Shown here: piece by piece, positions 1 to 9,860 of the stretch
Layout: every line of letters starts with the position of its first letter
Position numbering within the stretch: the stretch's first letter is position 1
DNA from: Pseudodesulfovibrio sp. JC047
GTDB taxonomy: Bacteria; Desulfobacterota; Desulfovibrionia; Desulfovibrionales; Desulfovibrionaceae
Assembly (NCBI RefSeq): GCF_010468615.1
Contig: NZ_WUEH01000003.1
Span: 1-64,000, forward strand
DNA length: 64,000 nucleotides
Reading direction: 5' to 3'
Made by a program: the position numbers and the translations under genes
The notes under the pieces: model-generated
Told to the model about the DNA's origin: nothing
What the model saw: only the letters and a program-made list of their open reading frames with translations
Databases searched by the model: none

Positions 1-61
1 AACTGACTTCAATAACAAACTTCAATCTTTCATCCATAGGATTTACCTTTTTCCAGGTCAT
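1..61 (-). CDS. IS481-like transposase, N-terminal fragment at window edge
   Basis: Only the first 20 residues are inside the window; the gene continues past base 1. The translation begins MTWKKVNPMDERLKFVIEV, which resembles the typical start of IS481-family DDE transposases (a short W-K-x-x-x-P-M-D-E-R-x-x-F pattern). A good ribosome binding site, GGAGGTGCC, sits directly before the ATG at 59-61. Terminal-repeat-like sequences follow at 88-131. The catalytic core is not visible, so the family call rests on the N-terminus and on the flanking repeats. Confidence 0.55.
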   Translation of the reverse strand, partial: MTWKKVNPMDERLKFVIEVS

Positions 62-87
62 GGCACCTCCAAGCTGTATGCTTAAAA

Positions 88-131
88 GTGTTACCAGTGT
101 TCCCGGACTAATGTGTTACCTATGTACCCGG
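88..131. repeat. Two tandem terminal repeats of the IS481-like element
   Basis: Two 19-bp direct repeats of the pattern GTGTTACC-x-x-TGT-x-CCCGG lie at 88-106 and 113-131, 25 bp apart. Sequences of the type TGTTACCTATG...CCGG are common at the ends of IS481/IS21-like elements. They lie just outside the transposase start, so the end of the element probably falls near 131-140. The outer boundary cannot be fixed without the other end. Confidence 0.45.
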
Positions 132-222
132 ATTGTACCACCTCCTAGCTTTTCCCATAAGCATTGTTTGCAGTCAGACGTCACCGCGAACCGGTTATGA
201 GCCTTAAAGAAACATTTTTGTT

Positions 223-3200
223 CTACTTTCGAATTTCAAGAAGGAGCTTGCTCCATTCCTCCAGATAACGATCCTGGTTGAAAACATCGAGAGCTGTCGT
301 CAGGGATTCCTTTCGGATACGTTCCGCCTCAATGGGATGCGTTTCCAACCATAGAATCTGTTCGGCCAATTCTTCTGCCGAATCCGCATAAAAGCCGTTG
401 ACGCCGTTTTTAATAAACAGGTCCACATCGTTATTTTGCATGGAAACGGAAATAAGCCCGGCCATCATCGCCTCGCCACGAGACCTCGGCATGGGGGAAC
501 GAAGTGTCGGATTCAGGTAAATGCTGTGAGTTCCCACACTGCGAGCATAGTTCTGGTATTTAGCTACAGCCCAATCCTGCGATCCGACTGAGTAAAACCT
601 GGGATCAGGAACGTCCAAATTGGTTAACTCGACCTTCCCTTCAAGCATGTCCCAGACGGTTTGCATAACATACAGACCGTTATAATGCGGTCGATTCAGG
701 AGAGCATCCTTCCGCATCACGAGTACGCCTTGGTCATTACGTCCTTTGGGATACTCGTGGGGGGAGAAACCGTGCCAGATTGTCCGGCTATCATGAAATT
801 GCCATTCGTTCTGCGCCTGGTAACTGTTGCACACCACGGAAACCGAAGAGAGGTATTCCACGAGTTCTTCTCGTTCACTCTTGAGAATCTGACCGAGGTC
901 TGACCTCTTGTAATCCGGATCATACTGCCCTGCAAACTGCGGAGTTCCGTGGCAGATAGCCACTTTCGGCAGGTCGACATTCTTCATGAACCAATCAAAT
1001 GTCTGTCCCCAGTCCATGGGAACCTTGCCCAGCCCCAACTCGGGATGAATAAGGTTTTCGTCAAAATGCATGATGGCCACGTCGTAGTCGCGTGCATCAA
1101 TTTGATCAACCGGCACCATCTGCATATTTTCCGGCATGGGGCGCTTGGCCATTTCCCATTGTTCACACAAGCCGGTTCCGGCTCCAGTGACCAGCGTGAA
1201 CTCATGTCCGAGCTTGTACAACTCGTACTGATGGGGTACATGCCAACGATGGGTCAAAATTTTTAGCTTTCGATCTTTATGTATGATGATGGGGACTTGG
1301 GTGTACTTCTTGAATTGTTTATCCAGTACATTCTTGTCTTCGGATTTTTCAAGGTCATGCCCTACAGACTCTGCCCAACTAATGATCGCGTTATATGTAT
1401 TGACACTCCACTGTCGGGAGGCTGTCACCAAATCGGGATGTTTTTCAAACAAGCGCCTGTAATTTCTCAATGACCGGATCGGCTTTTCTTTCTCGTCTGC
1501 CGAAGAGGGATGAGAAACATGAATGGATACCGTCTCTTGCAAATACTTAATCCGTCCTCCAGCCTGATAGACGCGGTACCCCATCTCGACATCTTCCCAA
1601 CCAAAGCCCGATTTTGGGTCAGCGGAATAGGCAAAATCCGTGTCAAAAAGATCACCCTTGATGCCCGCATTGAGGAATTTTCTGTTAATGGAAAAATTCC
1701 GAGTAATGCAATTAACGAAGCTGTCTTTGTTAGTTGGATCTTGAGGAACCGATTCATTCCTCGCCAATGTCGATGTGATCTCATGTCTGTTGAGCACGGA
1801 CAAGGGAGGCTCTCCATTAGTCTCGATATTGATTGGTCCAATAGCTACGTCACAATCCTCTTTCATATGTGCCCAGTAATGCTCTGAGAGAAACGATCTG
1901 TTCAACATGCAATCCGCATCTACAACGATAATAACATCACCTTGTGCTTCACTGAGACCATAGTTTCTGGATCCGCAATTCCCCTTGTTTTCCGAGTTCT
2001 CCAGAATCGTTACTTCCATATACGGATTTGGCGCAGCGCATAACTTGACCCATCTGTTAAACTCATTAATGACATCAATGGAGTCATCGGTAGTCGCATC
2101 GTTTACCAAAATGACTTCATACGGCTTTTCGATATTCTGACGTCTCAATGACTCAAGAAAAAACCTGATTTCATTGGATTTTCGATAGACCACGGAGACG
2201 ATTGAGACAACAGGCTTCTCGTGCTCCTCATACGTCCATGGCGGCAATTTCATGTTTTGCCGCAGTGTTCCCTTGAGCACGGTGTCGTATATTGCCGCCG
2301 CTTCATGAATAGTGGTCTTAATAGAATATCTCGACGCGATGATGTCCTTGGCTGCCTTTCCTATTGAGGCCCGCAATTCAGCATCAGAGACAAGGACGGA
2401 AATGCTCTCATACCATCCTTCTTCAGTATGGGCGAGATAACCGGTCTTGCCATTGTCGATAATTGCAGAAAAAGAACTTGTTGGAGAAGCCACGGTTGGA
2501 ATTCCAAACATGGCTGCTTCAAATATTTTTAGCTCACTCTTGCAGTCGGTAAATAGATTGTCCAACTCAAGAGGAGCGAGATTGATATCGACCTCGGCAA
2601 GTTGCTCCAACATATCCTCATGCGACATCAATGGCAGTTGTTTCACCCTCGCGCCGAATTCTTTGAGTGACAAAGGAAAAGTCAGTTCCCCTACGAGCAC
2701 CAGTTCACAATTGTCATGATCGCGCAATATGCGTAGCAACGCATCGCAGCATTGGGCAAAGTCAGTATCATGTGTGTTTGTTCCACTCATGTAGGCGATG
2801 GAAACAGTCCCCGAAGCAGCGTGTTTGTGTTGTTTCTTCCTAGCAAATTCAAGAGAAGAAAGCCCATTGTTATTGGGCAGCAGGAAAGCCTTCTTACCTT
2901 TTTTTTCGACTTGATTTTTCAGTTCAGGCGTCGATGTCGTCACATAATCTGCGACCATCATGGTTTTTTCTAGGCCCTCAAATAGATTTTCCAACCCAGC
3001 TCTTCCTTCCTCTCCCATGCCCTTGTAAGAACAGAGTAAATGCAAAAAATTTGAATCAAAAACAAAATCGTCGACATCGAAAATTACCGGACGTTCCTGA
3101 CGTTTAAACTCTTCAACAAGCCAAGGGATGTTACCGCTCAAGCATATACGATTCAGTACGAGAATGTCAGCGTCGTAATTACTACAAACGTGAATCTCTC

Positions 3201-4965
3201 CGTCTTTCATGATCACGGACTCAAACCCATAATCAATCAGGAGCTGTGAATAATTATGCACACGGTACACCTGTGTCATGAGATCATGATCATTGACTAT
3301 GTACAAAATTCGCTTGTTCTTTTTAGCCGGTAGAGAATCCATCTTTGCAGGCTGTGGGGTCTGGGCTACGGTTGGTCCTATTTGCGTGCGTTGCACTCTT
3401 TTGATTTTCGCCTTGCCCATGTCTTCACTTATGGCAAATGACTTGTAATCAACGCCTTTTTGGTAGACGCCTTTCAATCCTGCCGTACGCAAAGTTTGAT
3501 ATACTCTTTTGCAAAGCCCCAAATATCCCCAACGCTTGACTGCAGCGGGGATATCCATGAGGATTTTTATTGACCGACCGAATCCACTAAAGGCTCTCCA
3601 GTTGATTCGCGGACGTCCCCGGAGAAGATCAAAGGCCTTCCTAAGTGGTGCTGTCAGTCGCCATGAAAAAGAATTCTGTAAGGCCAACACGCGAGCCTCA
3701 CTTTCATTTAACCTGTGCTGAAATGAGAGAATCTGCCTGTTGAGGGCTGCGGAATTAAAATTCAGCCTGCCAAGTTCTCTGCCTCGTTCTTCCAACTTAT
3801 TGACCAGATTACTAAAGGCCGCCTTCTCAGTATCCAATTGACCGACGAGGCCGACCATTTCTTCACGGAGTTCTAGTATGCTTTCACCCCGCTCAATAGA
3901 CTTTTCGTTAAGGTCTGAAATAGTGCAGTCACGTTCGCCAATTACCTGATGAAGAGTATGAATGCAGGAATCCCTATCGGCGATTTTCGCATTCAGGGTT
4001 TCTACCAAGCTCTCGCGTTTTGCTATTTCTGCATTCAGGCTTTCGATTTGGCCAATCTGTTCCTTGATATATGTGTCAAAGCTGACGAGCAGAGAATCCT
4101 TTTCGACAATCGCCAATTCAAACTCATTGATTTGTGTCAGCCTGTTCTCAAGTTCTTTTTCAAGAGACATCAAGGCCCAATGATTATTTACCTGGTTAGG
4201 CAATGGGTAATCTGTTCCGTGAAGTTTGAGGTGCCCTGTGACCACATCCTCCTTTTTGCCTGCAATGAAACGTTTCCCCACCATATTCCGTTGCGGATTT
4301 TCCTTCATGATTAGGCAAACAGAATTAAAAAACTGCACGGAATGGATATGCGTCAGCAACTCTTCATCAATTTCCAAACCATATTGCTGAACAAAGTCAT
4401 TCAATAGCGTGTGACGCTTTTTTTTAATGCCCCAGCTTTGATGGTTGATGATATCGGCAAATCTCTTGAAAAAAGAAATCGAGGAATGGGGAAAATGCAG
4501 TCCGCCTTCGAATTCCTCCCAGTAGGAACACTGCAAGTCTTCAACAATGTACATCCCGCCATCAGAGAGATGTTTGAATAAAAGAGTAAATGTTTTGGTA
4601 ATATCCGAGGAACGGTGTGATCCATCATCAATGATGAGATCGAATTTTGAAGAACGGCGCAGAATTTCTTGTTGAATATCCTTATTATTGACATCACCGA
4701 CAATGATGGAAATTGCTTCATTGGTAAAAGACAACTTCGCGCAATCCGCATTAATATCGCATCCGATGATTTTTTCGGCGTTTTTGAAATATTTCCCCCA
4801 AATCTCCAGCGACCCGCCATTCTGGACACCCACTTCCAAAATACTGAGCTTCCGATTTCTCCGCGAAGCGAATATACTGTCATACAGGTGAATGTTATTC
4901 ACCCATTTGTCAGAGACTTTGCCATCATGTTTTTGGTAAATCTGCCACAACATTTTTTTAGCCAT
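223..4965 (-). CDS. Multidomain methyltransferase-glycosyltransferase of surface polysaccharide synthesis
   Basis: A 1580-residue cytoplasmic protein likely to build or cap an exported polysaccharide. In order: a class I SAM-dependent methyltransferase (about residues 35-150; ILEVGVQNGGSLEIW as the SAM loop, DLIIDDGSH as the acidic motif); a long coiled coil (about 265-440) ending in the SWRLTAPLR motif common in such proteins; a GT4-like domain (about 550-900); a GT2 domain (about 950-1270; VVDADC and GFGWEDVEMGYR); and a second GT4-like domain to the C-terminus (RSRGEAMMAG). I chose the ATG at 4963-4965 (MAKKMLW) over the upstream in-frame start because it keeps only an 8-bp overlap with the ABC ATPase. 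A methyltransferase plus coiled coil next to Wzm/Wzt recalls chain-length-terminating enzymes such as WbdD; that role is inference. Confidence 0.85.
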   Translation of the reverse strand: MAKKMLWQIYQKHDGKVSDKWVNNIHLYDSIFASRRNRKLSILEVGVQNGGSLEIWGKYFKNAEKIIGCDINADCAKLSFTNEAISIIVGDVNNKDIQQEILRRSSKFDLIIDDGSHRSSDITKTFTLLFKHLSDGGMYIVEDLQCSYWEEFEGGLHFPHSSISFFKRFADIINHQSWGIKKKRHTLLNDFVQQYGLEIDEELLTHIHSVQFFNSVCLIMKENPQRNMVGKRFIAGKKEDVVTGHLKLHGTDYPLPNQVNNHWALMSLEKELENRLTQINEFELAIVEKDSLLVSFDTYIKEQIGQIESLNAEIAKRESLVETLNAKIADRDSCIHTLHQVIGERDCTISDLNEKSIERGESILELREEMVGLVGQLDTEKAAFSNLVNKLEERGRELGRLNFNSAALNRQILSFQHRLNESEARVLALQNSFSWRLTAPLRKAFDLLRGRPRINWRAFSGFGRSIKILMDIPAAVKRWGYLGLCKRVYQTLRTAGLKGVYQKGVDYKSFAISEDMGKAKIKRVQRTQIGPTVAQTPQPAKMDSLPAKKNKRILYIVNDHDLMTQVYRVHNYSQLLIDYGFESVIMKDGEIHVCSNYDADILVLNRICLSGNIPWLVEEFKRQERPVIFDVDDFVFDSNFLHLLCSYKGMGEEGRAGLENLFEGLEKTMMVADYVTTSTPELKNQVEKKGKKAFLLPNNNGLSSLEFARKKQHKHAASGTVSIAYMSGTNTHDTDFAQCCDALLRILRDHDNCELVLVGELTFPLSLKEFGARVKQLPLMSHEDMLEQLAEVDINLAPLELDNLFTDCKSELKIFEAAMFGIPTVASPTSSFSAIIDNGKTGYLAHTEEGWYESISVLVSDAELRASIGKAAKDIIASRYSIKTTIHEAAAIYDTVLKGTLRQNMKLPPWTYEEHEKPVVSIVSVVYRKSNEIRFFLESLRRQNIEKPYEVILVNDATTDDSIDVINEFNRWVKLCAAPNPYMEVTILENSENKGNCGSRNYGLSEAQGDVIIVVDADCMLNRSFLSEHYWAHMKEDCDVAIGPINIETNGEPPLSVLNRHEITSTLARNESVPQDPTNKDSFVNCITRNFSINRKFLNAGIKGDLFDTDFAYSADPKSGFGWEDVEMGYRVYQAGGRIKYLQETVSIHVSHPSSADEKEKPIRSLRNYRRLFEKHPDLVTASRQWSVNTYNAIISWAESVGHDLEKSEDKNVLDKQFKKYTQVPIIIHKDRKLKILTHRWHVPHQYELYKLGHEFTLVTGAGTGLCEQWEMAKRPMPENMQMVPVDQIDARDYDVAIMHFDENLIHPELGLGKVPMDWGQTFDWFMKNVDLPKVAICHGTPQFAGQYDPDYKRSDLGQILKSEREELVEYLSSVSVVCNSYQAQNEWQFHDSRTIWHGFSPHEYPKGRNDQGVLVMRKDALLNRPHYNGLYVMQTVWDMLEGKVELTNLDVPDPRFYSVGSQDWAVAKYQNYARSVGTHSIYLNPTLRSPMPRSRGEAMMAGLISVSMQNNDVDLFIKNGVNGFYADSAEELAEQILWLETHPIEAERIRKESLTTALDVFNQDRYLEEWSKLLLEIRK

Positions 4966-6268
4966 TAAAAACCTCAAGGGAAATATGTTCAAACGGAATA
5001 CCTACCACCCCCCATCGAACTTTACTGGATGATACATTAATTACCGCTGCGTTATGAACATAGTGATGCTGGATATTATCGTGCAAAGTTCCATCTGCCA
5101 CTGCTGCCATCACCACATATTGACCATTGGGCAGCATCGGTAACGTAAATTCAAATCGGCCGACAAGATGCCGCCCGGCGACGGCAGGAACAGAAGTTTT
5201 GTCGGTAAAAGGCAATGTGTTCTCTCCAAAGAGATCCTGACCTAGTCGGTCCTTCACGATAAAACCAAGTATGGGGGAAGTCATATCTTCATGCACCAGG
5301 GCTTCTATCGTCAACCGAACTCTTTCACCCCCCTCAAAAACTTCCGCAGAACTGGAATCGCAGTTCTCCATTCGTACCGAGAGGATTTCACCTCTTCCAG
5401 TTTTCCAGGAAGAGCTTTCGCTCAGATTGTCTTGAAACGTTACCTTAGCTTCATAATCGATAGCGAGGACATTATCCGCGCTATTTTCACACTCTGCCTG
5501 ATCTTCTTCAAGAATAACTTCATCACCATATCTGTGCTGAAGCGTGTACCGGAGATAAGCTTGGGCCACCTCTTTGGAGGGGCCGATCTGACGCACCCGC
5601 CCCTGATCAAGCCAAATAGCCTTTTCACATAGGTTCTGGATAGACGCCATGTCATGACTGACGAAAAAGAGTGTTCCATGTTTTTGAAATTCACGAATAA
5701 ACCGCATGCACTTCTGAGCAAAAATGGCATCACCGACAGCCAAAACCTCATCGACAATCAAGATGTCAGCATCGACATGGGCAACAACTGCGAATGCAAG
5801 TCTGACATACATACCGCTTGAATATGTCTTGACAGGCTGCTCAATAAAATCTCCGATGTCGGCAAATTCAACAATTTTGTCGTACCTTTCGTCGATTTCT
5901 CCTTTAGTCAACCCCAGTACGGATGCGTTGAGATATATGTTTTCTCTGCCTGTAAATTCCGGGTTGAATCCGCTCCCTAACTCAAGCAGTGCGGCCACGC
6001 GCCCCGTTGCATTGACCGTTCCGGTTGATGGCCGGAGAGTGCCGCAAATCAATTGGAGAAGCGTAGACTTACCACTGCCGTTGCGCCCGACAATGCCAAC
6101 AGTTTCTCCCCTGTTCAGGGAAAATGTGACATGACTAAGTGCCCAAAATTCTTTGAAAAAGCACTTTTTACCCAAACATAACATTTGGTAGAGTCTGTTG
6201 CGCGGAGAGTTGTAGATATTATAGCATTTGCTCAAACTATCGACGGAAATGACTGTATCAGAGGACAT
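4958..6268 (-). CDS. wzt: Polysaccharide ABC exporter ATPase with C-terminal substrate-binding domain
   Basis: ATP-binding subunit of a polysaccharide exporter. Walker A is GRNGSGKSTLL, the signature is YSSGMYVRLAFAV and Walker B is ILIVDEVLAVGD, all in the first 230 residues. The extra C-terminal part (about residues 260-436) is a beta-rich extension as in Wzt proteins that recognise the modified non-reducing end of their O-antigen. The longer reading begins at a TTG; I prefer the ATG two codons later (6266-6268). It overlaps the permease gene by 11 bp and the large glycosyltransferase by 8 bp, so the three are translationally coupled. Confidence 0.9.
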   Translation of the reverse strand: MSSDTVISVDSLSKCYNIYNSPRNRLYQMLCLGKKCFFKEFWALSHVTFSLNRGETVGIVGRNGSGKSTLLQLICGTLRPSTGTVNATGRVAALLELGSGFNPEFTGRENIYLNASVLGLTKGEIDERYDKIVEFADIGDFIEQPVKTYSSGMYVRLAFAVVAHVDADILIVDEVLAVGDAIFAQKCMRFIREFQKHGTLFFVSHDMASIQNLCEKAIWLDQGRVRQIGPSKEVAQAYLRYTLQHRYGDEVILEEDQAECENSADNVLAIDYEAKVTFQDNLSESSSWKTGRGEILSVRMENCDSSSAEVFEGGERVRLTIEALVHEDMTSPILGFIVKDRLGQDLFGENTLPFTDKTSVPAVAGRHLVGRFEFTLPMLPNGQYVVMAAVADGTLHDNIQHHYVHNAAVINVSSSKVRWGVVGIPFEHISLEVFNG

Positions 6269-7076
6269 CGGCAAACCCCCCCCTTGACTTCTGGAACCAG
6301 CCGAAGCCCAGCCACATCGTCAGCAACGCCACACCGCTGTATCCACCAAGCAGATACATATCCGGCAATTGACCCAAAAATAGAACTTTCCGCATCTCTT
6401 CAATTATGAAAGTCAATGGATTGATGTACAAATAGCTCCTAAATGGCTCGGGAATATCCTTGAGGGCATAAAACAAGGGAGACATAAACATGACGACGGT
6501 GACTATGACGCCAACAGCCTGTGATATGTCTCTGAGGTACACTCCCAACGATGCTAGGAGCCAAGAAACCCCCATCACGACCATGAGAAAAGGGGTGATC
6601 AAAAGTGGCGTCAGCAAAATATGGATATCCGGAACACCCAGTATAAAGAAATATGCAACTAGCCAAACTATAAAGCTGATAACCGCATGAAAGAGGGAGG
6701 AAAGAAGCGTGACCAATGGCAGTATTTCCAAGGGAAATATCACTTTTTTCACATAACTTATGTGTGAGAGAATCAACGTTGGCCCTCGGGAAATGCATTC
6801 TGAAAATACGTTGAACACGATGAGGCCTGAAAACAGCACAAGAGGAAATTCCCCGCCGTTGCCTGTTCCCCCTCGCCAACTCGTTTTGAATACAAAACCA
6901 AAAACAAAAGAATACACCGCCAGCATTAGCAAGGGGTTAACAAAAGTCCACAGCGCCCCCACAAGTGTCCCTTTATATCGGGCCAAAATGTCTCGCTTGG
7001 AAAGCTCAAGGACCAGTGAACGATTTCGCCATGGACTGGCAACCATCTCAAATGGAGAAATGGAGAATACTTGCAA
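6258..7076 (-). CDS. wzm: Polysaccharide ABC exporter permease (ABC-2 type)
   Basis: A 272-residue inner-membrane permease with about six hydrophobic helices and the characteristic N-terminal RYKGTLVGALWTFVNPLL motif of ABC-2 polysaccharide exporters. It pairs with the ATPase encoded immediately downstream. The start appears to be a TTG at 7074-7076 preceded by AGAGGTAG; an in-frame ATG ten codons later lacks a ribosome binding site. The gene is intact although the sugar-nucleotide genes behind it are decayed. Confidence 0.9.
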   Translation of the reverse strand: MQVFSISPFEMVASPWRNRSLVLELSKRDILARYKGTLVGALWTFVNPLLMLAVYSFVFGFVFKTSWRGGTGNGGEFPLVLFSGLIVFNVFSECISRGPTLILSHISYVKKVIFPLEILPLVTLLSSLFHAVISFIVWLVAYFFILGVPDIHILLTPLLITPFLMVVMGVSWLLASLGVYLRDISQAVGVIVTVVMFMSPLFYALKDIPEPFRSYLYINPLTFIIEEMRKVLFLGQLPDMYLLGGYSGVALLTMWLGFGWFQKSRGGFADVL

Positions 7077-7171
7077 TTCTACCTCTACTAGCTATTCAAT
7101 TAAAAAACCAAAGACTCCTGCGTCCGTATCAAAGATAGGTAGGTCCTGTAAGCACAAAATGCTCCCACAAG

Positions 7172-7718
7172 TCAGGGTGTGACTTTTGGTAATGTATTCT
7201 TATCGAAATCTTCGAGTCGAGGGGCATTTTTGTCTTTGTCGGGAATAACTGGCTCTCCAACAACGGGCCACTCAATACCAATATCTGGATCATCCCACTG
7301 TATTAAGGCATTATATTCAGTGCATTTGTAAGCAAAGTCAACTTATTCAGAAAATACACAAACCCCATAAGCAAACCCCGGAGGAATCCAAAGCTGGTTA
7401 TAATTTTCAACCTCATGGGTGGTCCCGAACCACTTGCCATAATTTGGAAAATCCGGTCGAATATCAACTGCGACATCAAACACCCTCCCCCTTGTTACAC
7501 TGACAAACTTCCCTTGAGGGCGATAAGTCTGAAAATGAATTCCCCGCAAAATGCCACGACGGGAACGGGAATGGTTGTCCTGAACAAAAAAGGATATGCA
7601 TACCGTGCTCGGCATGTTGGTGTGTTCAAAATGTCTCAAGAAAAAAACCGCGCTGGTCGCCAAAGACCTTAGGTTTTACAAGCAAGCCCCCATCAAGTGG
7701 TGTTTTGACAACTTTCAT
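7172..7718 (-). pseudogene. rfbC: dTDP-4-dehydrorhamnose 3,5-epimerase, broken
   Basis: The first frame (from ATG 7716-7718, MKVVKTPLDGGLLVKPKVFG) gives the RfbC N-terminus up to DQRGFFLETF. At a run of seven T (coding strand, 7641-7647) the reading shifts by one base and continues as HFEHTNMPSTVC, FVQDNHSRSRRGILRGIHFQ and PPGFAYGVCVFSE. A TAA then interrupts the frame at 7343-7345; behind it the typical tail (VDFAYKCTEYN, QWDDPDIGIEWP) reads on to the TGA at 7172-7174, with a few residues of the usual Y-x-P-E-H-E region apparently missing. So there are at least one frameshift, one in-frame stop and probably a small deletion. The enzyme would make the L-lyxo sugar intermediate of dTDP-L-rhamnose. 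Confidence 0.85.
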
Positions 7719-7722
7719 TTCT

Positions 7723-8635
7723 CTATACACCTTTTCGCTTGACAAGCTCCAACAGGTACTGACCATAGCCCGTCTTGGCCAACGGATTTGCCAACTCCTT
7801 GACTTGATCAACGTCAATATACCCCATGGAGAATACGATTTCTTCAAGACACGCAATCTTTAATCCTTGACGTGATTCGACCGTCTCTACAAAATTACCA
7901 GCAGCCAGCAAAGATTGATGCGTTCCGGTGTCCAGCCAAGCGACACCGCGACCAAGGAGTTCAACCCACAAGTCTCCACGCTCTAGGTACACCTTGTTAA
8001 CGTCGCTGATTTCCAGTTCGCCACGCGCGGAAGGCTTAATACTACGGGAAATGTCCACAACTGCGTTGGAGTAAAAATACAAACCTGTGACAGCAAAGTT
8101 GGATTTGGGCTGCTCTGGCTTTTCTTCAATATTGACTACATTCTGGTTGTCGTCGAAAATGACTACTCCATATCGCTCCGGGCTGCTGACATGATACCCG
8201 AAGACGGTAGCTCCTTCCTTGATATTTTCCACAGCACTCGCTAAAGTTTCGGTTAGGCCATGCCCCCCAAAAAATATTGTCCCCGAGAATCAGGCTTACA
8301 TTGGAATCTCCAATGAAATTGGCCGCAATAACGAACGTCTGCGCAATCCCTTCTGGCTTGGGCTGCTCTGTATATTTTAAGCTGATCCCCAACGCTTCTC
8401 CATTACCGAACAATTCCCGGTAGCGAGGAAGATCGTGAGGGGTGGAAACAATGAGAATGTCCCTGATTCCGGCCATCATCAGGACGGAAAGAGAGTAGTA
8501 GATCATGGGCTTGTCATAGATTGGCAGCAATTGCTTGCTCGTTGTCTTGGTGATCGGATACAGACGTGTCCCCGACCCTCCAGCCAAGATTATCCCTTTC
8601 CAATTCTTAGCTTTTTCACTTGAAGTTATGATCAT
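7723..8635 (-). pseudogene. rfbA: Glucose-1-phosphate thymidylyltransferase, frameshifted
   Basis: The N-terminal half reads from ATG 8633-8635 with the nucleotidyltransferase signature [16 protein letters not shown] and [14 protein letters not shown], up to [10 protein letters not shown]. At TTTTTTGGGGGG (about 8263-8275) the frame breaks, and the C-terminal half continues in another frame from about [18 protein letters not shown] through [26 protein letters not shown] and AWLDTGTH to the end at 7723. All expected family motifs are present but split between frames. It lies five bases upstream of rfbC and overlaps the end of rfbB, the usual compact layout of this cassette. Confidence 0.85.
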
Positions 8636-9699
8636 AACAGCGCTCTTTATAGCTTTGCTCAACCCAATTGACGTATTCGCCACTAAGAATTCTCTGAACC
8701 CATTGGTCGTTCTCCATGTACCATTGGATTGTTTTCACCATGCCCGAATCAAATGTCTCAGAGGGGTCCACCCAAGCTCGGACTCTATTTTGTCACAATT
8801 GATTGCATATCTAAAGTCATGCCCAGGACGATCCTTAACAAAAGTGATCAATCCCTCACGCGGATCGCCATCAACCGAGGAGCAGATTTCATCCAAGGAC
8901 CCACAAACCATCTTTACGATGTCGAGGTTTACCTTTTCACATTTGCCACCGACATTGTATGTCTGGCCAGGGGTACCCCTCTCAAAAACGGCAGCAATGG
9001 CAGTACAATGATCAGCCACATACAGCCAATCGCGGATGTTTTGCCCATCACCGTAGACCGGCAGCAGCTTTCCAGCCAAGGCATTAATAAATACCAGCGG
9101 AATAAGCTTCTCAGGAAACTGTCGTGGGCCGTAATTGTTGGAACAATTGGTGATCAGGGTGGACAGGCCGTATGTGTGATGATATGAGCGCACGGAATGG
9201 TCGCTGGAAGCTTGGAGGCCGAGTACGGACTATTAGAGGCGTAGGGAGTTGCTTCTGTGAAAGGAGGAGCATCTAGGCCAAGTGTCCCAAAGACCTCGTC
9301 TGTTGAAACATATAGGAACCGGAGTTTTTCCTATGCCTCGCCCTCCAGAGTGTCCCAATACTTCATTGGACTCATCAAGCAGCTTAAACGTCCCTTCCAC
9401 ATTGGTCTCCACAAATAATTCAGGCCCGACAATCGAACGGTCAACATGGCTTTCCGCAGCAAAGTTTACAATGACATAGGCCCGTGTTCTACTAAAAGCT
9501 TTCTACCAACTCCCGGTCACCGATATCCCCGCACACGAAAACATGGTCCGGATCATCCTTAAGTCCATCAAGGTTGTCCATATTTACCGCATATGTGAAC
9601 AAGTCAAGATTGACAACCCACAACTCCTGCTTGCGCAGTCCGTGAACTAAATTTGACCCAATAACCCCGACCCCACCGGTTACAAGAATAAGTTTGCAT
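8616..9699 (-). pseudogene. rfbB: dTDP-glucose 4,6-dehydratase, multiply frameshifted
   Basis: Pieces of RfbB can be read in sequence but in changing frames. They are: KLILVTGGVGVIGSNLVHGL (NAD-binding loop; about 9620-9695, no in-frame ATG, as if a C were inserted after the start); a frame ending in a TAG near 9495; [29 protein letters not shown] (catalytic STDE); [20 protein letters not shown] from about 9190; and, after a missing C near 8770, [18 protein letters not shown] and [16 protein letters not shown] to the TGA at 8616-8618. At least four frame changes are visible, several outside homopolymers, which argues for real decay rather than base-calling error. Confidence 0.85.
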
Positions 9700-9860
9700 A
9701 TAGTACAAATCCCAAACTGTTTGACAAATAGTCAAGACCAATTTAAAATTTTATACTAACTTATCGTCAAACCAATACTCCAAAACAAAAATGAAATCTA
9801 TCAAAAAAATTGGTGTTCGGTTTAGTTTGACAACCTACAGCAGCCCCAAAAAGGAAACAA

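Noticed and set aside
7172-9699. Frameshifts of the rfb cassette as sequencing errors only
   Set aside because: Two are in homopolymers and could be errors, but rfbC also has a TAA and a small deletion, and rfbB has several frame changes outside homopolymers.
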